Positions 34,589 through 43,438 are shown, counted from the stretch's first letter. The stretch is 64,000 bases of DNA from Parabacteroides sp. PM6-13 (GCF_029892605.1 NZ_JARXWF010000008.1:64001-128000), one strand, 5' to 3'. Numbers and translations: made by a program. Notes: generated from the letters alone by a model not told the origin.

Positions 34589-35811
34589 AAGATTGGCAAC
34601 GTGAACTGGATCAATTGAAAGCCAGCGGTAACCTGCGAAGCCTGCCCGATATCCACCACGACGGGAAATACATCGAGCGCAACGGCAAGCGTATGTTGAA
34701 CCTCTCCTCCAATGATTACCTGGGATTGGCTGCCCGGGAGGAATTGCGCCGGGAGTTTATGGAAGAGCGGGGTGGAGGGCTTCCTTTTTCTTCTACCTCT
34801 TCGCGCCTGTTGACGGGCAATTATGCCGTTTATTCCTCTTTGGAGAAATTATTAGCCGAACGCTTCGAACGCGAAGCGGCGCTTATCTTCAACAGCGGCT
34901 ACCATGCCAATATCGGTATCCTGCCCGCCCTGGCCGACAAAAAGACGCTGATCGTCGCCGACAAACTGGTGCATGCCAGTCTGATCGACGGGATACGCCT
35001 GAGCGGGGCACCGTTTCATCGCTTTCGGCATAACGACTATGAGCAATTAGAACGTCTTCTGGCGAAGGAGGCAACGGCGTATGAACAGGTGATCGTGGTG
35101 ACCGAAAGCGTTTTCAGCATGGATGGCGACAAAGCCGACCTGCGCCGCCTGACAGAGATAAAGAGGCGTTATCCGAATCTATTATTGTATGTCGACGAGG
35201 CACACGCTGTCGGTGTCTTCGGCGAAACAGGCTTGGGTGTGGCGGAAGAGTCCGGTTGCATCGCGGAGATCGACCTATTGGTCGGTACCTTCGGCAAGGC
35301 ATTGGCCTCGATGGGTGCCTACCTGGTGTGCGACCGGGTGATCCGCGACTATTTGGTAAACACCATGCGTCCATTGATCTTCAGCACGGCCTTGCCACCG
35401 CTGCAGATTGCCTGGACTGAATTCATCTTTGAAAAGCTCCCGGAGTTTTGGAACGAGCGCGAACAATTGGAAACGATCAGCCGCCACCTGCGTGAATCCT
35501 TATCCGGCGTAGGCGGAGAAATCAGCGAAAGTCATATCGTCCCTTATATATTGGGCGATAGCCAGGTGGCAATTGAGGCAGCTTCCCAACTGCAAGAGGG
35601 TGGCTATTACGCCTTAGCTATCCGCCCGCCCACGGTGCCACAAGGCACCTCGCGCATCCGCTTCTCGCTGACGGCCAACATATCCTTAGAGGACCTCTCC
35701 CCCTGGCCCCCTCTCCACAAGAGAGGGGGGATGAAGTTAGAGGGTTTGCTATTTGATGGTGATTACACCCCCTCTCTTGTGGAGAGGGGGCAGGGGGGAG
35801 AGGTGCTATGA
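34585..35811 (+). CDS. bioF: 8-amino-7-oxononanoate synthase, with repeat-derived C-terminus
   Basis: BioF condenses pimeloyl-ACP with alanine (PLP enzyme). The core is intact: [31 protein letters not shown] and the PLP-lysine in [13 protein letters not shown]. The family pattern runs to [15 protein letters not shown], near residue 370. There the reading frame enters a 112-bp inverted repeat (35693-35804) and continues for about 38 residues ([11 protein letters not shown]... [11 protein letters not shown]) before stopping. The total of 408 residues is longer than usual, and the normal last few residues seem replaced. The stop overlaps the bioG start (ATGA). Confidence 0.95.
   Translation: MKDWQRELDQLKASGNLRSLPDIHHDGKYIERNGKRMLNLSSNDYLGLAAREELRREFMEERGGGLPFSSTSSRLLTGNYAVYSSLEKLLAERFEREAALIFNSGYHANIGILPALADKKTLIVADKLVHASLIDGIRLSGAPFHRFRHNDYEQLERLLAKEATAYEQVIVVTESVFSMDGDKADLRRLTEIKRRYPNLLLYVDEAHAVGVFGETGLGVAEESGCIAEIDLLVGTFGKALASMGAYLVCDRVIRDYLVNTMRPLIFSTALPPLQIAWTEFIFEKLPEFWNEREQLETISRHLRESLSGVGGEISESHIVPYILGDSQVAIEAASQLQEGGYYALAIRPPTVPQGTSRIRFSLTANISLEDLSPWPPLHKRGGMKLEGLLFDGDYTPSLVERGQGGEVL
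35693..35804. repeat. 112-bp inverted repeat inserted in the 3' end of bioF
   Basis: The 37-nt arms at 35693-35729 and 35768-35804 are reverse complements with two mismatches and are separated by 38 nt. The arms are runs of C and G such as CCCCCTCTCCACAAGAG. The right arm ends 3 nt before the bioG ATG and supplies a purine-rich GGGGGGAGAGG where a Shine-Dalgarno would be. In RNA the arms would form a very stable hairpin. It is a miniature palindromic element, unlike the GCCGCGTAGCGG repeats near 48 kb. Confidence 0.9.
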
Positions 35812-36458
35812 ATCAAGGAAATCCTTCCCTCCTACTCTTCTTTTCGGGCTGGTCGGCATCGCCCCGGTTGTTTGACCCGATACAGGCAGCAGCGGATCAG
35901 GATGTATGGATTGTGTATGACTACCGTGATATGCAGTGGGAAGGAGAGCTGTCGGGTTATGAAAGGATCGACCTCCTTGCCTGGTCGATGGGAGTAGGGG
36001 TGGTCGAACAACTCTTTGCCCAGGGGATATTTTCCGGGATAAAGTTCAATTCGGCTACCGCGATCAACGGAACGCCTTACCCGGTACACGACAATTATGG
36101 CATCCCGGAAGCGATCTTCCGCGGCACACTCGATCATCTAAACGAAGAGGGTCTTCGCCGCTTCAACCGCCGTATGTGTGGAAGCCGCGAAGTGTTGGCT
36201 GCGTATGAGGCAGTGCCACCCCGCCCATTGGAGGAGGTAAGGGAAGAACTGGCTGCCCTTTATACCCGGTTCAATCAACAGGAGATGGAATCTTCTTCAT
36301 TCCCTTGGCAGAAAGCCGTAATCTCCTCCCACGACCTGATCTTCCCTACGAGCAACCAAGAGGCCTGGTGGCAATCCCGTGTGCCCGTCGTCCATATCGA
36401 AGGGAGCCATTATCCGTTTCATATCTTTAATTGCTGGAAAGAGATACTTGACTTATGA
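35808..36458 (+). CDS. bioG: Pimeloyl-ACP methyl ester esterase, BioG type
   Basis: BioG demethylates pimeloyl-ACP methyl ester to release the pimelate precursor for BioF. The 216 residues show an alpha/beta hydrolase: LLLFFSGWSASP (oxyanion region), nucleophile Ser in LLAWSMGVGV, acid in ISSHDLIFP and His in IEGSHYPF. This DUF452 family replaces BioH in many Bacteroidota. It is coupled by ATGA to both bioF upstream and bioC downstream. In some relatives BioG and BioC are fused; here they are separate. Confidence 0.92.
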   Translation: MNQGNPSLLLFFSGWSASPRLFDPIQAAADQDVWIVYDYRDMQWEGELSGYERIDLLAWSMGVGVVEQLFAQGIFSGIKFNSATAINGTPYPVHDNYGIPEAIFRGTLDHLNEEGLRRFNRRMCGSREVLAAYEAVPPRPLEEVREELAALYTRFNQQEMESSSFPWQKAVISSHDLIFPTSNQEAWWQSRVPVVHIEGSHYPFHIFNCWKEILDL

Positions 36459-37207
36459 CGCAACAACAAATCGCACATCGCTTCAGCCGTGCCCTGTCGA
36501 CCTACGACCGACATGCCATCGTGCAGCAACATATCTGCCACCATCTGATCCATTTATTGGATAAGCAGGGCCGGAAAGAATTTCCCCGCCTGTTGGAAAT
36601 TGGCTGTGGTAGTGCCTATTTCACCCGCCTTCTCCACCAATATAGCCAGGTTGAGGAATGGGTGATCAACGACCTATGCCCCGACTGCGAACCGGGTATC
36701 CGTTCTCTTCTTCAAGGGGAAGAGGTGCAGTTCATGGCCGGCGACGCTTCCCATTTGTTGTTTCCGGGCAAATTCGACCTGATTGCTTCGGCATCGGCCA
36801 TCCAATGGATCGAGAATCTGCCTGCGTTTATTGAACAGATCGCCTCCCTTTTGCCATCCGGAGGCCTGTTTCTGGGCAATGTCTTTGCGCCGGACAACCT
36901 ACAGGAGATAAAAGAGTTGACAGGTCAGGGGCTCTCCTACCCGACCCTCGCCGAGTGGGAGGCGTGGCTTTCGCCCTATTTCCATATACACCACCTGCAG
37001 GAAGAGCAAAACAGACTGACTTTCCAGCATCCAACCGAGGTATTGAAACATTTGAAATACACAGGAGTCACCGCCACCAACTCCGCGCCCTGGACGCGAA
37101 AGCAACTCGAACGCTTTACAGATCAATACCTCGAACGTTTCTCTTGCCCCGAAGGGGTACCCCTGACCTACCGCCCGCTTTATATTGTCGCGGAGCGACG
37201 AAAGTAG
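36455..37207 (+). CDS. bioC: Malonyl-ACP O-methyltransferase
   Basis: BioC methylates malonyl-ACP to disguise it for fatty-acid elongation, the first step of pimelate synthesis. The 250 residues start with QIAHRFSRALSTYDRHAIVQQHI, typical of BioC, followed by SAM motif I LLEIGCGSAYFTRLL and motif LIASASAIQWIENL. It overlaps bioG by ATGA. No bioD follows: the next gene is an unrelated exporter after a 228-bp repeat-containing gap. Confidence 0.93.
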   Translation: MTQQQIAHRFSRALSTYDRHAIVQQHICHHLIHLLDKQGRKEFPRLLEIGCGSAYFTRLLHQYSQVEEWVINDLCPDCEPGIRSLLQGEEVQFMAGDASHLLFPGKFDLIASASAIQWIENLPAFIEQIASLLPSGGLFLGNVFAPDNLQEIKELTGQGLSYPTLAEWEAWLSPYFHIHHLQEEQNRLTFQHPTEVLKHLKYTGVTATNSAPWTRKQLERFTDQYLERFSCPEGVPLTYRPLYIVAERRK

Positions 37208-37258
37208 TCAGTGTTTTCTGCTTAGGGGAGTGATCCAAAAGTTTTCATCTTATATTTT

Positions 37259-37370
37259 AAACACAAAGGCACGAAGAGGTATTTGAAAGAGGGAGTTCAC
37301 AGAGGGAGAAAGCGCCAATAGCGTTTCTCTGTGTCCTCTGTATTCTACCTATTCCGTGCCTCTGTGTTGT
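37259..37370. repeat. Imperfect palindromic repeat after bioC
   Basis: Outer arms AACACAAAGGCACGAA (37259-37274) and TTCCGTGCCTCTGTGTT (37352-37368) pair with two mismatches. Inner segments CACAGAGGGAGAAAGCG and GCGTTTCTCTGTG also pair imperfectly around a CCAATA loop. It resembles a decayed miniature hairpin element; it may end bio operon transcription, but no T run follows. Confidence 0.7.
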
Positions 37371-37423
37371 GTTTTCATTTTATTACTAAAGTCTGACTAC
37401 TGGTGTATTTCCCAAATAAAGCC

Positions 37424-37431
37424 TACTTTTG
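37424..37431 (+). promoter_or_regulatory. -7 box 4 nt before the Fsr-like gene
   Basis: TACTTTTG matches TAnnTTTG; ATG is at 37436. The predicted transcript starts at or beside the start codon. Confidence 0.65.
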
Positions 37432-37435
37432 CGGC

Positions 37436-38662
37436 ATGAAAAGTAAAGCAGTGGTAGAGCGTACGGCGCCCTCTTATCCTCAAACCTATTTGAAAATTCT
37501 TTTGGCACTGAGCCTGACCCATTTAACAAACGATATGCTACAGTCGGTTGTCTCGGCAAGCTACCCGGTTATTCGTGATAACCTGGCACTTAGCTTCGGG
37601 CAGATCGGGCTTATCGCCTTCGTCTATCAGGTCTGTGCCTCTGTCTTTCAACCGGTTTTCGGCGTCCTATTCGATAAGAAACCTAGGACATGGTACCTGA
37701 CCTTAGCCACGCTCTCGACTGCGACAGGGTTAACGATATTGGCGTTCTCCCACTCGGTCTACGCCGTGATTATGGCCGTGGCCTTTGTCGGATTAGGCTC
37801 TTCCATCACCCATCCGGAAGCCTCGCGCCTGACCCATTATGCCTCCGGTGGGCGGCATGGATTGGCACAGTCGATCTTTCAGGTAGGAGGTAACTTCGGA
37901 AGCGCCATCGGTCCGCTGTTGGCGGCATTGATTATTGCCCCCTACGGACAGGAATATATGTTGGTATTCGCTGCCATCGCCGTATTTTCCATCCTGACAA
38001 AGCGCCCCATCTCGCAATGGAACCGTCGCCGCATTGCCGATATGCAGTCGAAAAAAGCATCGAAAACGGTGATCCACCGAGTACGCCTTCGGAAGAAACA
38101 GATCTATTATTCCCTGGGTATTCTCCTCGTATTGATCTTCTCTAAATATGTCTATACGGCCAGTCTTAGCAATTATTACACCTTCTACCTGATTGAGAAG
38201 TTCGATGTGACCACGCAGCACTCCCAGCTCTTCCTCTTTGCCTACCTCTTTGCCTCTGCGGTAGGTACCTTTATAGGTGGGCCGGTGGGCGACCGCTTCG
38301 GACGGAAATATGTGATCTGGTTCTCTATCCTGGGAACGGCGCCCTTCTCTCTGATGATGCCTTATGCCAACCTGTTCTGGACCTGTGTGTTGAGCATTAT
38401 CATCGGTTTTGTCCTATCGTCGGCCTTCTCGGCCATTCTGGTCTATGCTCAGGAACTGTTGCCCACCAAGGTAGGATTGATTTCCGGCTTGTTCTTTGGA
38501 CTGGCGTTCGGCATTGCCGGTATTGCTGCCGCTGTACTGGGATATGTAGCCGACCACCAGGGCATCGAAGCGGTCTATCGCTTCTGTGCCTATATGCCCC
38601 TACTGGGTTTTGTGGCTATCTTCCTGCCTAATATCAAACCGCAACGCATCAAAAAGGGGTAG
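37436..38662 (+). CDS. MFS exporter, fosmidomycin-resistance (Fsr)-like
   Basis: 408 residues and about 12 hydrophobic segments. The N-terminal LLALSLTHLTNDMLQSVVSASYPVIRDNLALSFGQIGLI is diagnostic of the Fsr subgroup. SIFQVGGNFGSAIGPLLAA and the DRFGRK loop (GGPVGDRFGRKYVIW) are also present. Fsr proteins export fosmidomycin and other compounds; the natural substrate here is unknown. ATG 37436 is chosen because the -7 box lies just upstream, which excludes the longer open frame. It is not obviously part of the bio operon. Confidence 0.9.
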   Translation: MKSKAVVERTAPSYPQTYLKILLALSLTHLTNDMLQSVVSASYPVIRDNLALSFGQIGLIAFVYQVCASVFQPVFGVLFDKKPRTWYLTLATLSTATGLTILAFSHSVYAVIMAVAFVGLGSSITHPEASRLTHYASGGRHGLAQSIFQVGGNFGSAIGPLLAALIIAPYGQEYMLVFAAIAVFSILTKRPISQWNRRRIADMQSKKASKTVIHRVRLRKKQIYYSLGILLVLIFSKYVYTASLSNYYTFYLIEKFDVTTQHSQLFLFAYLFASAVGTFIGGPVGDRFGRKYVIWFSILGTAPFSLMMPYANLFWTCVLSIIIGFVLSSAFSAILVYAQELLPTKVGLISGLFFGLAFGIAGIAAAVLGYVADHQGIEAVYRFCAYMPLLGFVAIFLPNIKPQRIKKG

Positions 38663-38691
38663 TATTAAGGATTGTTTAATAGGTATTTCAC

Positions 38692-38699
38692 TATCTTTG
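38692..38699 (+). promoter_or_regulatory. -7 box for cysS
   Basis: TATCTTTG matches TAnnTTTG; a TTG at about 38672-38674 is near the -33 position. The leader to ATG 38729 would be about 25 nt. Confidence 0.65.
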
Positions 38700-38728
38700 C
38701 ACCTCTATTAAAGCAATACAAAGTGGTT

Positions 38729-40201
38729 ATGGAACATCCGTTATTTATTTATAATACGCTGACGAGAAAGAAAGAGCAGTTTATTCCTTTGCATGAGCCG
38801 CATGTGGGTATGTATGTCTGTGGGCCTACGGTCTATGGCGATCCGCATTTGGGGCATACGCGTCCGGCTATTACCTTCGACTTGTTGTTCCGTTATCTGC
38901 AGCATCTGGGCTATAAGGTGCGCTATGTGCGTAATATCACCGATGTGGGCCACCTGGAACAGGATGCCGATGAGGGCGAAGACAAGGTAGCCAAGAAGGC
39001 GCGCCTGGAAGAGCTGGAACCGATGGAGGTGGTGCAGTATTACCTGAACCGTTATCACAAGGCGATGGATGCTCTGCGTGTATTGCCTCCCAGCATCGAA
39101 CCGCATGCGTCGGGACATATCATCGAACAGATCGAATTGGTCAGAGAGATTCTCGACAACGGCCTGGCTTACGAGAGCCAGGGATCGGTCTATTTCGATG
39201 TGGAGAAATACGATCAGAAACATCATTACGGCATCCTTTCGGGACGTAACATTGAAGATATGCTGAATACCACCCGCGCGTTGGACGGACAGGAGGAGAA
39301 GCGCAATCCGGTCGATTTTGCCCTTTGGAAAAAGGCACAGCCGGAACATATCATGCGTTGGCCGTCGCCTTGGAGCGATGGGTTTCCGGGATGGCATTGC
39401 GAATGTACGGCCATGGGACGCAAATACCTGGGCAAACATTTTGATATTCACGGTGGGGGCATGGACCTGATCTTCCCGCATCACGAATGTGAGATCGCCC
39501 AGTCGGTGGCCTCCCAGGGCGATGATATGGTGAAGTATTGGATGCATAATAATATGATCACCGTCAATGGACAGAAGATGGGTAAGTCATTGGGCAACTT
39601 CATTACATTGGAAGAGTTCTTCACCGGCAACTCGAAGATGCTGGCGCAGGCCTATTCGCCGATGACTATTCGTTTCTTTATCCTGCAGGCGCACTACCGC
39701 AGCACGGTCGATTTCAGTAACGAGGCGTTGCAGGCTTCCGAGAAGGGATTGGCGCGGTTGCTGGATGCGTATCATGCGTTGGAAAAGATACAACCGGGCA
39801 CTGAGACCACGGTGGAGGTAAGCGGTTTGCGGCAGAAATGCTTTGACGCATTGAATGATGACCTGAACTCGCCGATTGCTATTTCGCATCTTTTCGATGC
39901 GGCTCGCATGATCAATACGGTGAAAGATGGCAAAGCGACTCTGACAGAAGCAGACCTGCAGGAACTGAAAGAGGTTTTCCAACTGTTCCTGTTTGATATC
40001 CTGGGTATCGAGGACAATGCCTCGGCAGGTGGCGACAGCTATGACACCTTCAGCCAGGCAGTCGACCTCTTATTGTCTATCCGCCAACAAGCAAAAGAAA
40101 ACAAAGATTGGGCCACTTCCGACCGGATCCGCAACGAACTTACAGCCATGGGCTTTGAGATCAAGGACACGAAGGAAGGAGCCGAATGGAAACTGAAATG
40201 A
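38729..40201 (+). CDS. cysS: Cysteinyl-tRNA synthetase
   Basis: This is a class I aminoacyl-tRNA synthetase. From ATG 38729 there are 490 residues. The HIGH motif appears as HLGH in [16 protein letters not shown] as KMGKS in [12 protein letters not shown], and the zinc-binding residues as [17 protein letters not shown] and [11 protein letters not shown] 38729 is downstream of the -7 box, so an upstream in-frame start is ruled out. The thioesterase gene begins inside its 3' end, so the two are coupled. Confidence 0.97.
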   Translation: MEHPLFIYNTLTRKKEQFIPLHEPHVGMYVCGPTVYGDPHLGHTRPAITFDLLFRYLQHLGYKVRYVRNITDVGHLEQDADEGEDKVAKKARLEELEPMEVVQYYLNRYHKAMDALRVLPPSIEPHASGHIIEQIELVREILDNGLAYESQGSVYFDVEKYDQKHHYGILSGRNIEDMLNTTRALDGQEEKRNPVDFALWKKAQPEHIMRWPSPWSDGFPGWHCECTAMGRKYLGKHFDIHGGGMDLIFPHHECEIAQSVASQGDDMVKYWMHNNMITVNGQKMGKSLGNFITLEEFFTGNSKMLAQAYSPMTIRFFILQAHYRSTVDFSNEALQASEKGLARLLDAYHALEKIQPGTETTVEVSGLRQKCFDALNDDLNSPIAISHLFDAARMINTVKDGKATLTEADLQELKEVFQLFLFDILGIEDNASAGGDSYDTFSQAVDLLLSIRQQAKENKDWATSDRIRNELTAMGFEIKDTKEGAEWKLK

Positions 40202-40605
40202 CCATACAAGAATTTCTTCAGGGCGATCAGTTCGCTCTTTTGGCCGGCGTTGAACTGTTGGAAGTGGGCAATGGATACGCCCGGGCACGCATGGAGATCA
40301 AACCGATGCACCTGAACGGGGGTGGTGTGTGCCAGGGCGGTGCTGTCTTTACTTTGGCTGATTTGGCTTTTGCGGCAGCCACCAATAGTCATGCGCGGCT
40401 TACCTTTTCTATCTCCTCCAATATCAACTTCTTTCGTTCCGAACGCCAGGGCTTTCTCTATGCCGAAGCCCGGGAGGTGTTCGACCATAAGCGATTAGCG
40501 CATTGCGAGGTGCGTGTTACCAATGAGGCCGGCGACCTGATTGCTACCTTCAACGGCACCGGTTACCGCAAAGACGCCGTGCTTCCTTTTGAGGCTATTG
40601 AGTAA
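40186..40605 (+). CDS. PaaI-type hotdog thioesterase
   Basis: 139 residues of a single hotdog fold, probably hydrolysing acyl- or aryl-CoA thioesters. The typical block [28 protein letters not shown] contains the asparagine and acidic residues used in catalysis by the PaaI/DUF4442-like group. ATG 40186 has AAGGAAGGA 5 nt upstream and overlaps the end of cysS; ATG 40198 (ATGA overlap with the cysS stop) is an alternative. The substrate is not known. Confidence 0.9.
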   Translation: METEMTIQEFLQGDQFALLAGVELLEVGNGYARARMEIKPMHLNGGGVCQGGAVFTLADLAFAAATNSHARLTFSISSNINFFRSERQGFLYAEAREVFDHKRLAHCEVRVTNEAGDLIATFNGTGYRKDAVLPFEAIE

Positions 40606-40606
40606 T

Positions 40607-40795
40607 TTAAGAAGTTAAGAAGTCAGAGAAGTAAGAAGTCAGAGAAGTTAAAGAAGTTAAGAAGTAAGAAGTTAAGAAGTTAAAGAAGTTAATTTGATAT
40701 TGTCTATATTATACTTCTTAACTTCTCTGACTTCTTAACTTCTTTAACTTCTCTGACTTCTTTAACTTCTTAACTTCTTAAACTTTTCTCACTTC
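40607..40795. repeat. Giant hairpin made of GAAGTTAA/GAAGTCAGA tandem units
   Basis: The left arm (about 40607-40692) is tandem 8-9 nt units GAAGTTAA(G), GAAGTCAGA and GAAGTAA; the right arm (about 40713-40795) is their reverse complement (CTTCTTAAC, CTTCTCTGA). A 20-nt AT loop separates them. It follows the thioesterase stop directly and could terminate cysS transcription. Unit length is too short and irregular for CRISPR. No gene lies in 40606-40903. Confidence 0.85.
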
Positions 40796-40903
40796 CTTTG
40801 TCACAATAATTATCTTTACTCCGTCTACCTATTGAACTCCTTTTTTCGGGCGCGCAAACGGTAGGGACGGAGGGAATATGAACGTGTTAAAAACAAAGTA
40901 AAT

Positions 40904-41347
40904 ATGAAGAAGTATATCATCTTTTTGGTTTTATTGGCTATCACACAAGTCGGATTCGCACAACGTAGTGTGAACGACCTTTTCAAAGAATTTTCCAAAG
41001 TAAAAGAATCGGATGGAGTCAAGATCGGGAAACTGACCATGTCGCTTGCGGGCCTGTTTACCGACACCATGGGCGTGGATAGTGTCGAGGCCTATAGCTT
41101 TGATAATTGTGCCGAAGAGCTCAAGGAAAAGCTGCAGAAAGCCACCAAGGATATAAAAGACAAGGCATACGAAACGATGCTTACCTCGAACGAAGAGGGG
41201 AGCCGCGTAAAGGTATTGGTTAGGATAGAGAAGGAGATGATTCGTGAACTGGTGATTATCTCCACGGGCGAGAGCAATGCCCTGGTGAGGATCAAAGGCA
41301 TGATCAAACCTTCCGATATTGAACGTGTAACCAAACAACATAGCTAA
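40904..41347 (+). CDS. DUF4252 protein (first copy, upstream of ECF sigma)
   Basis: 147 residues with a signal peptide (MKKYIIFLVLLAITQVGFAQ). The mature part, with DLFKEFSKVKESDGVKIGKLTMSLAGLF and a C-terminal IRELVIISTGESNALVRIKGMIKPSDIERV, is a DUF4252 domain. It begins an operon: DUF4252, ECF sigma factor, membrane protein, second DUF4252. DUF4252 proteins are probably periplasmic and may act in envelope sensing, but no ligand is known. Confidence 0.85.
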   Translation: MKKYIIFLVLLAITQVGFAQRSVNDLFKEFSKVKESDGVKIGKLTMSLAGLFTDTMGVDSVEAYSFDNCAEELKEKLQKATKDIKDKAYETMLTSNEEGSRVKVLVRIEKEMIRELVIISTGESNALVRIKGMIKPSDIERVTKQHS

Positions 41348-41350
41348 AAG

Positions 41351-41860
41351 GTGACGACGGAGCGCTTCAAACAACAGTATCTGCCCCTTCATCCGAAGCT
41401 TTACCGGGTGGCCCTGGCCCTGGTCGGAAACAAAGACGACGCGGAAGACCTTCTGCAAGAGGGCTATGGCAAACTGTGGAAAAAGCGGGATGAACTGGAC
41501 CAGATACAAAATCCGGAAGCTTTTGCCGTGATGTTGATAAAGAATCTTTGTCTGGACTTTCTTCGTTCTGCCGCAGCAAACAGGCATCTGACGAGTATCG
41601 AAGAGAACATGGTGACCACCTCTGTCACACCGGAGCGAGAGATGGAAAGGCGAGAGGCATTGGAAAAGGTGAAGATATTGATCGAACAATTACCGGAAAA
41701 TCAGAAGCAGGTATTGAAATTGCGGGGATTGAGTGATTGTTCGATGGAAGAGATTGCGGAGATTACCGGCTTTAGCGCTGTGAACGTACGCACATTGCTT
41801 TCGCGGGCACGCAAGATAATACGGGAACAATACATACAATTAAACATAAACACATTATGA
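41351..41860 (+). CDS. ECF-type RNA polymerase sigma factor
   Basis: 169 residues starting with GTG at 41351, 3 nt after the DUF4252 stop. Region 2 is visible as VALALVGNKDDAEDLLQEGYGKLWKKRDEL, and region 4 as LPENQKQVLKLRGLSDCSMEEIAEITGFSAVNVRTLLSRARKII, which contains the helix-turn-helix. The next gene overlaps by ATGA and encodes a one-pass membrane protein, the likely anti-sigma factor. It probably controls an envelope response including its own operon. Confidence 0.93.
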   Translation: MTTERFKQQYLPLHPKLYRVALALVGNKDDAEDLLQEGYGKLWKKRDELDQIQNPEAFAVMLIKNLCLDFLRSAAANRHLTSIEENMVTTSVTPEREMERREALEKVKILIEQLPENQKQVLKLRGLSDCSMEEIAEITGFSAVNVRTLLSRARKIIREQYIQLNINTL

Positions 41861-42258
41861 ACGATAAACAGATGGATGAACTGATTGACCAGGCGCTTCG
41901 GGAAGAGCAGGCCTTGCCTGAAGGTCTATCGGACAGGCTGGAGAGCTATATCGATCGGCTGGATGAAGCGGAGAAGCAAGTTTCGTTGCGCAAACGATCT
42001 GTCTATTGGATGGTAGGAGTGGCTGCTTCCCTATTGATCGGCGTAGCGCTCTTTTTCCCGACTGAAACGATCGAGACGAAACCGACAACAGCCGATACCT
42101 TTAGTGATCCGGAAGAGGCGGCTGTGGTGGCCGGAGAGGCCCTGGCATTCCTCTCTCTGCAATTCAACAAAGGGGTGAATCAACTGGAAGAGGCCAAACA
42201 GGAGGTCGAAAGAGTGAATGAAATAGTAAACAAACAATTCAAAGAAATCAGTAAGTAA
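41857..42258 (+). CDS. Single-pass membrane protein, probable anti-sigma factor
   Basis: 133 residues: a cytoplasmic helical N-terminus (MDELIDQALREEQALPEGLSDRLESYIDRL), one membrane segment at about residues 49-66 (VYWMVGVAASLLIGVALFF), and a periplasmic helical tail. There is no zinc-binding anti-sigma motif or FecR domain. The position after the sigma gene with a 4-nt overlap and topology support an anti-sigma role, by inference only. It shares its last base with the ATG of the next gene. Confidence 0.65.
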   Translation: MNDKQMDELIDQALREEQALPEGLSDRLESYIDRLDEAEKQVSLRKRSVYWMVGVAASLLIGVALFFPTETIETKPTTADTFSDPEEAAVVAGEALAFLSLQFNKGVNQLEEAKQEVERVNEIVNKQFKEISK

Positions 42259-42728
42259 TGAAAGCGAAATATGTAGTAATAGCTATCATGTGCCTCCTCT
42301 TTTCACAAGCGGGCATGGCACAAACGAACAATAAATTGTTCGACAAATATGCCGATATGGATAATGTAACCTCGGTGTATATCTCCAAAGCGATGTTTCA
42401 GATGATGCCGAATATCGAAACGGCAGGGCTGAGCCTGATGAATATGAAAGGGAAAGTAGAGTCCTTACAGGTGTTGAATACCGAGCGAATGGATCTGGTT
42501 CCCCAGATGCGGAATGAGTTTGGTAAACTGATCAAAAGCAGCCATTCGGAGTTGATGCGGGTGCGTGATGGGAAAACCAAGGCTACTTTCTATGCCAATA
42601 TGCAAGGAGAAACGGTGAAAGACCTGTTGATGCTTGCCGACACCGACAGTACTTTCACCGTTATTCAGTTGGTAGGTCACTTTACCCTGCAGGATATACA
42701 GGAAATTACACAGGAATTTGCGAAGTAA
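42258..42728 (+). CDS. DUF4252 protein (second copy)
   Basis: 156 residues with a signal peptide (MKAKYVVIAIMCLLFSQAGMAQ). The body (LFDKYADMDNVTSVYISKAMFQMMPN, DLLMLADTDSTFTVIQLVGHFTLQDIQEITQEFAK) matches DUF4252 more canonically than the first copy. It starts at the last base of the membrane-protein gene (TAATG overlap). Two divergent DUF4252 proteins bracket the sigma/anti-sigma pair. Confidence 0.88.
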   Translation: MKAKYVVIAIMCLLFSQAGMAQTNNKLFDKYADMDNVTSVYISKAMFQMMPNIETAGLSLMNMKGKVESLQVLNTERMDLVPQMRNEFGKLIKSSHSELMRVRDGKTKATFYANMQGETVKDLLMLADTDSTFTVIQLVGHFTLQDIQEITQEFAK

Positions 42729-43433
42729 TCAAAAAGCACGGAAGCCGATTCGCAGGCCCGTCGTAAGCGTGACTCCCCGGTAACCCAGGCTGAACATATG
42801 ACTATCGAAGTCATAACGGTCTTTGTTTCCGGGGATGCCGTATCGGAGACCCAGACCCGCGAAGCCGTCGAGGTGGAACCGTTTGCGGGGTGTCAACTGC
42901 ACACCGAAGAGCAGATTGCTACCGATACGATGAATTTCCTGGGATACTTCGCGGTAGTCGCGCTCATAATAGGTAAGCCCATTCTCTTCAAACTTATAGA
43001 AGGCGCCACCGTAATAATGCGCTTTGAAGTAGTTATAATTAAGGCTCGCGCTGACATACAACAGTTTTACCGGCATAGGGAAGTAGTATTTATAAGCCAG
43101 ATCGATGCCCGCCCCGGTTAGTTTGGTGACATCCTGATCACTATCCAGGTAGAGGTTCGACCAGGTCGAGTAGGTATTAAAATCCTCTCCGTCGTGCGGA
43201 AGATGCATACCCGAAAGACCCACCACCAGCCAATGGTTGGGATGATGCAACTTCTTTTCCACATCGATGCGCAATCCGTTACTGAAAATATGGAGAGGGT
43301 GCACGCTAAATACCCAATTATAGGGGATATCATACCCATTCGTCTCCTTTTCCTGTGCTACACTGCCGACAGGAATCCATGCCAGGAGGCAACATAGTAC
43401 CACCAGGCTTCTCATCATTCTTTTGTTCATCAT
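42729..43433 (-). CDS. Predicted outer-membrane beta-barrel protein
   Basis: 234 residues with a signal peptide (MMRSLVVLCCLLAWIPVGSVAQ). Long amphipathic strands (NGLRIDVEKKLHHPNHWLVVGLSGM, GAGIDLAYKYYFPMPVKLLYVSASLNYNYF) end in TTGLRIGFRAF, a barrel-like C-terminus with terminal Phe. It abuts the second DUF4252 stop in a convergent arrangement. It is the third gene of a minus-strand cluster with the two LVIVD-type genes. Function unknown. Confidence 0.7.
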   Translation of the reverse strand: MMNKRMMRSLVVLCCLLAWIPVGSVAQEKETNGYDIPYNWVFSVHPLHIFSNGLRIDVEKKLHHPNHWLVVGLSGMHLPHDGEDFNTYSTWSNLYLDSDQDVTKLTGAGIDLAYKYYFPMPVKLLYVSASLNYNYFKAHYYGGAFYKFEENGLTYYERDYREVSQEIHRIGSNLLFGVQLTPRKRFHLDGFAGLGLRYGIPGNKDRYDFDSHMFSLGYRGVTLTTGLRIGFRAF

Positions 43434-43438
43434 CCTAT

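Noticed and set aside
38741-39547. 268-codon open frame opposite cysS
   Set aside because: Antisense to the conserved catalytic core of CysS; no start signals.
40607-40795. CRISPR array
   Set aside because: Units are 8-9 nt with no spacers, the second half is inverted, and no cas gene is in the window.
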